DNA of 64,000 nucleotides from Adiantum capillus-veneris (taxonomy: Eukaryota; Streptophyta; Polypodiopsida; Polypodiales; Pteridaceae). This document shows positions 48,270 through 59,150 of this stretch, in pieces. The translations under genes were made by a program, and so were the position numbers. The DNA is taken from assembly GCA_014529385.2 (NCBI GenBank), contig CM043944.1, positions 91,321,914 through 91,385,913 of the forward strand, given 5' to 3'. The notes beneath the pieces were generated by a model. The model made no database searches, was not told the DNA's origin, and saw only the letters and a program-made list of their open reading frames with translations. How positions within the stretch are numbered: the stretch's first letter is position 1; every line of letters starts with the position of its first letter.

Positions 48270-50035
48270 ATGGAGAGCTTGGTTTCTAGGTCCACCACTT
48301 GTCCAAGTTAATGTAAAAGTGACTCAAGGTTCACAACTTGTGAAAGCAAGGATCCATTGAGGAATACAATCCACTTGGCTATTTTTCCTTAATTTATTGC
48401 ATGTGACATTTAAGCAAGGTCCACTTCTAATCTATAACTTCTTAATTTGAGGCATGGGGCATACATAAAATATGTAGCATATGCTCTATTGCCTCATAGG
48501 AAGGTTGGTTTCAAGGTGCACTTATCCATGCTAGCCTATCTTGGAGAAATGATGGAGCTTGCTTCTCTCCTTGTTTCAATGGAGACTAGCTTGGACAAGT
48601 GGTGGACCTTTGCTTCTCTCTATGTTTCAATAGAGTTAGCTTGGACAAGTGGTGATCTTGGAACAAAACCCCCATGTAAAACATATCATGGGTATTCCAA
48701 GTGATTAGAAAGATTACCATTTAAGATATAACCTTATAGGTTGGACAACTAGATCTTGGCTTGGAGAAATGGTGGACCTTTGATTCTCTCCATGTTTCAA
48801 TGGAGTCTATCTTGGAGAAATGGTGGAGCTTGCTTCTGTCCATGTTTCAATGGAGCCTAGCTTGAATAGTTGGTGGACCTTTGCTTCTCTCTATGTTTCA
48901 ATAGAGTTAGCTTAGACACGTGGTGGATCTTCAAAATAAACCAACTACTATCAATGTTGCCTAGCTTGGACAAGTGGTGGAGTGTTTCTCTACTCCATGT
49001 TTCAATGGATCTTAGCTTGGACAAGTGTTGGACCTTAAAACAAAAACCCCATGTACAACATAGAATGGATTTTCTAGATTTCAATGGAGTCTAGATTTAA
49101 CAAATGGTGGAGCTTGTCTTCATCCATGTTTCAATGAAACTAGCTTGGACAAGTGGTGGACCTTGTAACAAACCCTCCCATGTACAACATATCATTGGTT
49201 TTCTAAGTGATGGGAAGGAATACCATTCAAGATATAAACTTATAGCTTGGATAAGTAGTTGACTTTAAGATAAGTAGTTGACTTTAAAACCAAATTCATC
49301 ATAATACAATGAAATACAGGTCAGCCAATTCCTAAATCTTGAGACCAAACCTCCCATGCTATTAGAGATAATATATTGGATAAGTGGTGGACCTTCTATT
49401 ATTTTCCCATGCCTAGTTTAGACAACCGGTACACTTCGCAGCTATAAAGGTTGGACGAGTTGTGGAGCCTTGTTTCTATCCATGTTTTAATGGATCCTAG
49501 CTTGGACAAGTGGTGGACCTTGGAAAAAAGCTTCCATGTACAACATATATGAGGTTTTCCATGTTTTAATGGAACCTATCTTGGACAAATGGTGAAGCTT
49601 TCTTCTCTCCATGTTGATTTTGGAACTACCTTAGACAAGTGGTGGAGCTTTTCTTTTCTACTCTTCATAATACAATGAAGTATATGTTGGTTACATGGTG
49701 AATCTTAAGGCCAAACCTCCCATTTTACTAGAGATGATAGGTTGGACAAGTGGATCAACCTTCTATCATTTCTCCATGACTATATTGGACAATTAGTAGA
49801 CATAACATCTCTCTATGTTGTCTAGAGATGAGCTTGGACAAGTGGATCAACCTTCTATCATTTCTCCATGACTATATTGGACAATTAGTAGACATAACAT
49901 CTCTCTATGTTGTCTAGAGATGAGCTTGGACAAGTGATGGACCCTGCTTCTCTCTTCCCTTGGTTTACTAGTTTGAAGACTCAGTATATATACTTTCTTA
50001 GATCTAGCTTGAACAAGTGGTGGACCTTGCATCCA
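48270..50035 (+). repeat. 'ttggacaagtggtgg' repeat block 1a
   Basis: A series of degenerate copies of the core ttggacaagtggtggacct, alternating with 'tctctccatgtttcaatgga' and 'ccccatgtaaaacatatcat' boxes. A recent 94-bp tandem duplication lies at 49742-49929. The reading frames inside (KWWT, AWTSGG) come from the repeat and are not genes. Confidence 0.9.
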
Positions 50036-50788
50036 CAATCTTAATTCAGTACAAAAAAGTATATGAAAAAATAACATAGGAATCTTGGTTTGAAGGTCAA
50101 GCAATTAGGTTCCAAATGCACATAATAATATATTTTCCACCCATATTAAAAGAAAGTTAAATATGTTATTACCAAATTGACAAAGGTAACGTCCAAGAAT
50201 TATATCTTTCCATCTTGTCAGATCTAAATCTTCATCAAGGCGACATGCATGTATACATCAACTTTCAAGCCATTCAAGAATACATGCACTTAGATTCCAT
50301 AGTTTTGTTTTCAAAGTCTTTTAGGTTCTAAAACTCTTTCACATAAAGTATGTAATGACAAAATTCTTGAAGCAAACATTTGTGTCCAAGAAAAAGATCC
50401 CTCTCACATATTTAAAGTCCATGAATTCTCTGATCCACACTTACAAGTTTTATTTTGACATCAAACATCAATTCTTTCATAGTTCCAAATAAATGCAACC
50501 TCGATATGAATTGACAAAAAATGAATTTCTTTTACTATATGACCCAACATAGGCCCCAATCAAATAAAAAATGAGTCCCCAAAAATTTGGGTGCACTCTA
50601 GCAATACATCAGAGTCCCCTTACAATAGGATGCACTCCAATAGTACATTGAAGTCCCCTTAGAGTAGGGTGCACTCCATTCAAGTGTTCATAAAATTGAC
50701 ACACCTTTTTTTTTTTTTAAAAGACTATATCAAATTATACAAATGTTGAAAGATACACACTAGAATAAAAAAAGCATCTTATAGCCAT
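50036..50788. other. Spacer 3' of the minus-strand HAD gene
   Basis: AT-rich, no supported gene. A short degenerate tandem series 'gtccccttaNaNtagggtgcactcca' occurs about three times between 50575 and 50690. Confidence 0.5.
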
Positions 50789-51570
50789 ATTTATTCAATG
50801 CTTTCGTGTTGACAAGTACACACCAAGGACATAATTTGTCTCAGAATCACTATACTGATTTACAATTGTGTTGTATGTATAGACTCTCTTATCTCTTGCA
50901 TACAACCATCCTACCAACCATGGAATTATGGTTCTCTGCAAGAAGTTTTGAAGTTGCTCGGAAGTTTGCCTCCACATCTTTGGAAATATAAGATATGTCC
51001 CTGGCATGTTCCACATCACCCTATATGGAGTGTCATCAAAAATTAAGGTATTGTTTGCATCCAAATCCTCAAATATCTTCCAAATATCACTCAGATTTTT
51101 GTGATAAACCCTTGTAAATCCTAACATGATATTTGGATTTTGGCAATTTTTGTTACTCATAAACACCTTGAACTTGGTATACTGCTCAGGAAAACACTTT
51201 TGTGTGATGCGTTGCACCCTTGTTAAGTTATAGCAACTCCATATCCATAGCTCAAAGTATTCAGCACAAAAATCCAAAAAACTTTGTGCGTCTGGTCGCA
51301 CCACATGATAAACTTCATCTTTGTCCTCCACAAGTCGCATGTGTTGAGCCCAAGATGGCATAGAATCTCCATGTTTCATTTCAACTGTCTTGAGAAGTAA
51401 CCCCTCTAGATCCAAGATAAGTACTCTTTTGATGTCCTTGAAAGCAAGTGGTAGGTGATAAGGAGGTGATTCATTCCTTGGACAAGGTCTTGGAGGAGGT
51501 TGGATGGGTAATTCAATAGTTTTCTTCAATTTATGCCAGCATATAGCCAATCCATTTTTCTGTAATGGTT
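50789..51570 (-). CDS. FCP1-like HAD protein, divergent (last exon)
   Basis: An exon from an acceptor-like TTTAATTTCAG (51571-51581) to a TGA at 50795; an AATAAA overlaps just after the stop. It encodes about 259 residues with the FCP1/NIF-type HAD domain: motif I LILDLEGLLLK, then VVRPDAQSFLDF, motif II LWIWSCYNL and motif III/IV LIFDDTPYRV. Active FCP/SCP phosphatases have DxDxT in motif I; here the second Asp is Glu and the Thr is Leu, so phosphatase activity is doubtful. The upstream exon(s) carrying the start codon were not identified (splice phase 1). It resembles the gene at 56753-57951 and is probably an old paralogue. Confidence 0.75.
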
Positions 51571-51830
51571 CTGAAATTAAAGAACAAGAACACTTAATGC
51601 AAACACAACAATAGACATGAGTTTTACATTGTCTACCCTAAGGTTTTATTAGATACCAAAATCCATCTATGATCTACTCATTAATAGAAAGAAAGTCAAA
51701 TTAAAATCCTGACTCTTTTTTATGCTACACTCTCTCTTAGTCTCAATACCATGGAGTTCAACTAGACTTAAGTCAACTAATAACTACTACTTGTTGTTAA
51801 AGGTATTCTTGAAGTGTATAAGGCTTAACC
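51571..51830. other. Spacer or upstream intron of the HAD gene
   Basis: AT-rich with a good acceptor site at its left edge (read on the minus strand). No coding support. Confidence 0.4.
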
Positions 51831-51834
51831 AATG

Positions 51835-54800
51835 CTCTAGTGTAGAATGGGTATTTAGGTCTCAAGGTCTACCACTTATCCAAGCAAAGATCCATTTAGA
51901 TATGGAAACCCAATTTTTCTTAATATAATGATATAGAGTGGACAAGTGGTGAATCCTGAGACCAAGCCACTCATGCTACTAGGGATAATAGGTTGGACAA
52001 GTGGTGGACCTTGAATGTAAACCCCCCATGTACAAAGTATCAGGGGTTTTGGGTATTTCAATGGACTCTAGCATCTTGGAAACATGGTGGAGCTTACTTC
52101 TCTCCATGTTTCAATGGAGTCTATCTTGGATAAATGGTGGAGCATCATTCTCTCCATGTTTCAATGGAGCCTACCTTGGACAAGTGGTGCACGTTTGTTT
52201 CTCTCTATGTTTGAACAGATTTAGCTTGGACAAGTGGTGGACCTTGGAACAAAATCCCCATGTAAAACATATCATGGACATTACAAGTGGTGAGAAAAAA
52301 TACCATTCAATATATAACCTTATAGGTTGGAAAAGTGGTGGACCTTAACACCCAATTATTATTAATATAATGACATAGAGTGGACAAGTGGTGAATCTTG
52401 CGACCAAACCTACTAGGAAAAGTACGTTGGACAAGTGGTGGACCTTGAATGCAAACCCCCCATGTACAAAATATTACTCATGCTACTAGGAATAATTTGG
52501 TATTAAGGTCCATGTTTCAATGGAGCCTAGCTTGGAAAAGTGGTGGACCTTTGTTTCTCTCTATGTTTCAATAGAATTTGCTTGGACAAGTGGTGAACCT
52601 TGGAACAAAACCCCCATGTAAAGCATGTCATGGGCATTACAAGTGGTGAGAAAAAATACCATTCAAGGTATAACCTTATAGGCTGGACAAGTGGTGGACC
52701 TTAGCACCCAATTCCTCTTATTATAATGACATATAGTGGAAAAGTGGTGAATTGTGAGACCAAACCTACTAGGGATAATAGGTTGGAGAAATGGTTGACC
52801 TTGAATGTAAATCACCCATGTACAAAATATCATGGGTTTTGCGTATTTCAATGGAGCCTAGCATCTTGGAGACATGGTGGAACTTACTTCTCTCCATGTT
52901 TTAATGGAGCCTATCTAGGAGAAATGGTGGAGGTTCCTTCTCTCCATGTTTCAATGGAGCCTAGCTTGGACAAGTCGTGGACCTTTGTTTCTCTCTATGT
53001 TTGAATATGGTTAGCTTGGACAAGTGGTGGATCTTGGAATGAAACTCCCATGTAAAACATATCATGGGCATTTCAAGTGGCGAGAAAGGATACCATTTAA
53101 GATATAACCTTATAGGTTGGACAAGTGGTGGACCTTAACACAATATAATGACATAGAGTGTACAAGTGGTGAATCTTGAAACCAAACCACTCATGCTACT
53201 AGGGATAATAGGTTAAACAAGTGGTGGGCCTTGAAATAAAACCCCCTAGAGTGTTTCAATGGAGCCTAGCTTGGAAACATGGTAAAGCTTGCTTCTCTCC
53301 ATGTTTCAATGCAGCCTATCTTGGATAAATGGTGCAGCATCATTCTCTCCATGTTTCAATGGAGCCTAGCTTGGACAAGTGGTGGACCTTTGTTTCTCTC
53401 TATGTTTGAATAGAGTTATCTTGGAAAAGTGGTGGACCTTGGAACAAAAACCCCATGTAAAACATATCATGGGCATTACAAGTGGTGAGAAAAAATACCA
53501 TTCAATATATAACCTTATAGGTTGGACAAGTGGTGGACCTTAACACCCAATTATTCTTAATATAATGACATAGAGTGGATAAGTGGTGAAATTGGGACCA
53601 AACCTACTAGGGAAATAGGTTGGACAAGTGGTGGACCTTGAATGTAAACGCCCCATGTACAAAATATCACTCATGCTACTAGAAATAATTTGGTATTAAG
53701 GTCCATGTTTCAATGCAGCCTAGCTTGGAAAAGTGGTGGACCTTTGTTTCTCTCTATGTTTCAATAGATTTATCTTGGACAAGTGGTGTACCTTGGAACA
53801 AAACCCCCATGTAAATCATGTCATGGGCATTACAAGTGGTGAGAAAAAATACCATTCAAGCTATAACATTATAGGTTGGACAAGTGGTGGACCTTAACAC
53901 CTAATTCCTCTTAATATAATGACATAGAGTGGACAAGTGGTGAATCATGAGACCAAACCTACTAGGGATAATAGGTTGGACAAGTGGTGAACCTTGAATG
54001 TAAACCCCCCATGTACAAAAAATTATGGGTATTGGGTATTTCAATGGAGCCTAGCAACTTGGAGACATGGTGGAGCTTATTTCTCTCCATGTTTCAATGG
54101 AGCCTATCTAGGAGAAACAGTGGAGGTTCCTTCTCTCCATGTTTCAATGAGCCTAGCTTGGACAAGTGGTGGACCTTTCTTTCTCTATATGTTTTAATAG
54201 AGTTAGCTTGGACAAGTGGTGGACCTTGGAATGAAACCCCCATGTAAAACATATCATGGGCATTTCAAGTGGTGAGAAAGGATACTATTTAAAATATAAC
54301 CTTATAGGCTGGACAAGTGGTGGACTTTAACACATATTTCTTCTTAATATAATGACATAGAGTGTACAAGTGGTGAATCTTGAGACCAAACCACTCTTGC
54401 TACTAGGGATAATAGGTTGGACAAGTGGTGGACCTTGAATGTAAACCCCTCATGTACAAAATTATGGGTTTAGGGTATTTCAATGGAGCCTAGCTTGGAG
54501 ACATGGTGGAGATTACTTCTCTCAATGTTTCAATGGAACCTATCTTGGAGAAATGGTGGATCATCCTTCTCTCCATGTTTCAATGGAGCCTATCTTGGAC
54601 AAGTGGTGGACCTTTGCTTCTCTCTATGTTTTAATGGAGTTAGCTTGGACAAGTGGTGGGTCTTGGAACAAAACCCCTTTGTAAAACATAGCATGGACAT
54701 TACAAGTGATGAGGAAAAATATCATTCAAGATATAACCTTATAGGTTGGAAAAGTGGTGATGGACCTTGAAAAGTGGTGAAGGATACCATTTAAGATATA

Positions 54801-55760
54801 CCCTTATAGGTTGGACAAGTGGTGGACCTTAACACCCAGTTATTCTTAATATAATGACATAGAGTGGATAAGTGGTGAATCTTAAGACCAAATCACTCAT
54901 GCTACTAGGTATAATACGTTAGAGAAGTGGTAGACCTTGAATGTAAACACCCCATGTACAAAATATCATGGTTTTAGGGTGTTTCAATGGAGCCTAGAAT
55001 CTCGGAGACATGGTAGATCTTGATTCTTTCCATGTTTGAATGGCACCTATCTTGGAAAAATGATGGAGGTTACTTCTCTCCATACTTCAACGGAGCCTAG
55101 CTTTGACAAGTGGTGAACCTTTGCTTCTCTCTATGTTTGAATAGAGTTAGCTTGGACAAGTGGTGGACCTTTGCTTCTCTCTATGTTTGAATAGAGTTAG
55201 CTTGGACAAGTGGTGGACCTTGGAATGAAACCCCCGTGTAAAACATATCATGGGCATTTCAAGTGGTGAGAAAGGATACCATTTAAGATATAACCTTATA
55301 GGTTGGACAAGTGGTGGACCTTAATACATAGTTCTTCTTAATATAATGACATAGAGTGTACAAGTGGTGTATCTTGAGACCAAACCACTCGTGCTACTAG
55401 GGATCCTAGCTTGGACAAGTGGTGGACCTTGGAAAAAAGTCCCCCTATACAACATAGATGAGTTTTTTCATGTTTTAATGGAAGAGAGATTCGACAAATG
55501 GTGGAGCTTGCTTATCTCCATGTGGATTTTAGAACTAGCTTGGACAAGTGGTGGAGCTTTGCTTTTTTACTCTTCATAATACAATGATGTATAGGTTGGT
55601 TACATGGTGAATCTTAAGGCCAAACCTCCCATCTTACTAGAGATGATAGGTTGGACAAGTGGTCAACCTTCTATCATTTCTCCATGCCTATAATTAGACA
55701 ATTAGTAGAACTAGCATCTTTCTATGTTGTCTAGAGCTGAGCTTGGACAAGTAGTGGACC
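51835..55760 (+). repeat. 'ttggacaagtggtgg' repeat block 1b with higher-order order
   Basis: The box aaccttataggttggacaag marks unit starts at about 52316, 52672, 53106, 53511, 53865, 54298, 54735, 54801 and 55292. The first six spacings are 356, 434, 405, 354, 433 and 437, so three units repeat as a set of about 1.2 kb. Each unit contains 'agtggtggacctt', 'gggataataggttgga', 'ccccatgtacaaa' and 'ctccatgtttcaatggagcc' boxes. Non-coding. Confidence 0.9.
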
Positions 55761-56520
55761 TTGCTACTCTCTTCCCTTGGATTATTAGTTTGAAGACTCA
55801 TTATATATACTTGCTTAGATCTATATAATTACTCATTAGTTAGGTTACAAGTGGGTATGTAATTTGTTAGCCTCAAGGGACTTTGAATATTGAATAGTAA
55901 GAAAGTCAAGTGCTGGTTTGAAGATCTTTTGCTTATCTAAACTAGACTCTAACTCAATAATAAGTTTCATAAGTTCCACGAATTGTCCTATCTAGGCTCC
56001 AAAAGAGTCTTAATTGGTTTGTGCTAGATTCTAACTTCCTTGATGGGGTAGAATCCTAGAAAAATGAGGCACTATAAGTTTTACCTTAGCTCAAATGGAT
56101 TTTTCACTTAAACTCGACTGCAATTTGGCTATCTAGTCTTTGTCTCGATGGAGTTTAACACTAGATACATAGTAGTGATATTTAAGCTTCATGTCTCTTC
56201 ACTTGATCGAGATATGAGACCATACTTTCAAGGTCACCACTTGTCTTACCTAAAGACCAATGTGAGACATGGGAGCAAGAAAGCCATCCGATATTGTTTT
56301 AAGGACTATTACATAGGCAATCAATAACTTAAGTAAAGCAAAAAGACTTGGATCTTTCACAATTAATAACTTAAGTAAAGCCAAAAAGACTTGGATCTTT
56401 GACAGTTTTTTTCAAACTAAAAAAGCACAATCTCATGCTAACAAAACTATAAATCACAATTGAAAGGTTTGAACAAGAAAAAGATCAACAATCTTAATAA
56501 GAAGGATACTTTTCATTTCA
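55761..56520. other. No supported gene
   Basis: Unique-looking AT-rich spacer. The string 'aacttaagtaaagc.aaaaagacttggatctttNac' is duplicated at about 56325-56362 and 56370-56404. Confidence 0.45.
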
Positions 56521-56524
56521 TTTG

Positions 56525-56658
56525 ATGATTACAAACTAAAATAAAGTCTCTCAAGAAATTGATAAACAAAAAATGTAGGTGACTGCTTCATTATTTTGAG
56601 CAAAAATATCAAAATCTCTATTGATTGAGCTCCATCTAGTAGTATCCTTTGTAAGATC
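56525..56658 (-). other. Probable 3' UTR exon of the HAD gene
   Basis: On the minus strand an acceptor-like CTTCTTGCAG ends at 56659, and a donor-like AAG|GTACTAG lies at 56752/56751, one base past the TAA stop. This implies a 93-nt intron in the 3' untranslated region. The end point is approximate, with no clear poly(A) signal. Confidence 0.4.
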
Positions 56659-56752
56659 CTGCAAGAAGGAATAAAAAGAAAGATTTGTTAGATACCATGC
56701 ACATGAGTGTTCAAGCATGTGTATCAAGAATATATGACATGTCACTAGTACC

Positions 56753-57951
56753 TTAGGGTTGCTTTCTATCCAGCCTTAGAAGATTGTTCTCAGCTTTCAC
56801 CTTATTTATATAAGCCTTTGCTGTGGTTGCCTTCAAAACTCCTTTTGTGTTACAACCCAATTGCCTAGCTAAAGTGGTCAATTGTGACGCCTTCATGCTT
56901 TCAATGGGTGTACGCTCCTTTGCCAAGATCTCTTGTATTTGGGCTCTTCTCATTTCATTGCGGTGGCTTGTGTCACTTGCATCTTCAATGATAGTTTCAT
57001 CTCTGTCACCTTTTGCAGGTGGTATTCTTCTTGTAAAGAACACCTTAGCTGACCAAACATCATTTTTCTGCTTCCAATACTCCATGATTTGTTTGTATTC
57101 ACTATCATTTGTCACTATAGGTTGTCCATAACGATTAGAAGCAATTAAATCACGCACATCCCTTCTCTCATCAAGCTGAATCAAGTATGGCAGTAGCTCC
57201 TCCAAGAGCATATTGTCAACCATCTTCTCAGCATCAAATTGTGGTGGAAAAATGCAATTGTTTGCTGGTGAAATACATCCCTTGTAAGGAGAGTCATCAA
57301 TAAGCACTGTTCTTTGTGGATCACATTCAAACCCCATGGCAATTTTGGCTAGAGGCTTGAACATTGCCTCAACGTTTGGATTGTCGGGTCTAAACAATTT
57401 TTGAGTTTGAGCGGTGTAGCAAACATCTTGCGACCAAATTGCAAAGAAAGGCAATGTATCCTCAGCTAAGTTGTTTAGTGCTGCAAGGATTTGATACACA
57501 TTATTCCTAGTAGCTGTCGACCAAATTGCAACATTAAACCTTTGTAAAATAGTCTTCAAGAATTGGATGCAACCTGGCCTGAGTATAATATATCTTTTTG
57601 AATCCATTTGCACTGAGTTGTGGTGTGAGGATGGTTGAGGGGAACGTTTCAACAATAGACCATTTAAATCCAATATAATTGTAAGCATGGATTTCTCAAC
57701 ATCTACGCTACATGACGTAGTACCAATTGGCAATAGCTCGTGAGTGGACTTTTCAGTCTCTTTTGATGTATGTTGCATTTTTGAAGCATCGATTTCTTGG
57801 TTCTCATTATTGGAAGCTTGCTCAAGTTGCACAACACTAGACTCTAGTATAGAAATATCATCCATCTTGGGCACTTTAGAAACCATAGAATCTATGGATT
57901 CTATAGTTGTTGACTGAACCATAGGAGCATTATCCATCCCAGTTTGTGAAT
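56753..57951 (-). CDS. FCP1-like HAD protein with SAP-like tail
   Basis: An exon from the acceptor TTTTCTTAG (57952-57960) to a TAA at 56753. A frame of 404 codons includes five codons of intron. The N-terminal 90 residues are low-complexity. The FCP1/NIF-type HAD domain spans about 95-290: IILDLNGLLLKR (motif I, residues 98-109), ILRPGCIQFL, VAIWSTATRNN (motif II) and VLIDDSPYKG (motif IV). In motif I the second Asp of DxDxT is Asn and the Thr is Leu. The C-terminus (ASQLTTLARQLGCNTKGVLK) resembles a SAP DNA-binding helix pair. The first exon with the start codon (splice phase 1) was not found between here and 58.6 kb. Confidence 0.8.
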
Positions 57952-57960
57952 CTAAGAAAA

Positions 57961-58590
57961 CACACACACAAATGGTATCTCAAAACCACTAGAATTTTAT
58001 TCACCATATTTATATGTAGAACTCCTAGTAAGAAATTTATTTAAGGTAAAGTCGTTGTTAGAATCCTTGCAACCATTTTCAGCATTCGTACACCAAACAC
58101 CACTTGTCTAAAATACAATCTACTAACTCAACATTTTCCATCCTACACTTTATTAAAGATGAGTACTTAAAGTGAAAACTAAAAGCCACCCTTGTTGAGG
58201 AAACATGGATACAAGGTCCACCAAATGTCCAACCTAGACTACAAGAAAATAATTAGAGATTTGGCTTAGATTTGGATTCAAAGGCCACCACTTATTCAAG
58301 TAAGATAACTCCACTTGTTTAAGACAGTAATGTTTGAAGCCCCACCACTTGTCCAACCTAGACATTGATTAAATTTTGGTAAGATTTATCACAAATCTAG
58401 AGTAGAATCAAGATTCTATGGCCAAGGTAGTCAAATATGTTAGACAACACACAAAGCATAAGAGCACTCTAGATTCTCGTTGAGCATAAACTAAACAATA
58501 ATCAAATGTTATATTTACTTGAGATTTCATCCATGAAAAATGAAAATGATGCATGTACTTGAGATTTCCATCCATGTACAATACTTTACA
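57961..58590. other. Spacer between HAD and SET genes with repeat copies
   Basis: Contains the 3' flank of the SET gene and, presumably, the 5' part of the HAD gene. Degenerate copies of the aaggtccaccacttgtccaa repeat lie at 58210-58360. The string 'tacttgagatttcatccatg' occurs twice around 58515 and 58556. Confidence 0.5.
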
Positions 58591-58593
58591 ATG

Positions 58594-59150
58594 TCAAGTA
58601 AAGTTATAGTCAGCAAACAACTCTTCTCCTGCTTCAACTTGACAAATAGTCTCAATGCATACATGGCCATATTCTTCTGACTTGATGTGTGAAGAGGTGC
58701 ATTTATGCCAAGGTGGCAAATTTGGATCAAATGTATAGCGTACGTTGGGACAGACATTTGTACTGTGAGAACTATTTATATAGCCCGACACGTTTCCTTC
58801 TTCTACACAACCAATAATGTATGATTGATCTTCCTCTTCTTCTATGTTTGGATCCTCTAGAAGAGAATATTTATAAGCTCTTGGAAATATTTTGCATATC
58901 TTTTTCCAGTCTTGAAATCTATACTTATGCCCTCCATAGTTTAGAATAGTCAAACCACTTTCCAGGGTAGTATGCACAAATAGCCCATAACCAGCTCCTT
59001 CAATACATGAAAGTCGCACTTCAAAATCCACACCGTTAATATGGAAAATTACATCTTTGGGAATAGGAAAAGTTGGTGTCCCAAAAGGATCTTCATGCCA
59101 ATCATAGTGTGAAATACATCTAGTTTTTATATCACTTAACTCCTTTGTGT
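58594..59150 (-). CDS. ParB-like/SET gene, last exon (SET domain)
   Basis: This exon starts after TTTTTGCAG (59151-59159) and runs to a TGA. It is in frame with exon 61746-63126: one leftover base plus 557 nt gives 186 codons including the stop. Features of a SET methyltransferase domain: EGAGYGLFVHTTL (N-terminal SET, cofactor loop), SSHSTNVCPNVRYTF (the RFxNHSCxPN region) and GEELFADYNF (C-terminal SET, catalytic Tyr). The usual NHSC string is altered to SSHSTNVC. No post-SET cysteines follow. It would place the methyltransferase at the C-terminus of the protein. Confidence 0.82.

Noticed and set aside
48447-55579. Short plus-strand frames with KWWT and AWTSGG motifs
   Set aside because: They translate the ttggacaagtggtggacc repeat in different frames, change frame between copies and are not conserved as protein.
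56753-59150. SET exon and HAD exon as parts of one gene
   Set aside because: The SET exon ends with a natural stop after the last SET motif, and the next donor-like site comes after that stop. I kept them as separate genes, though the HAD first exon is not located.
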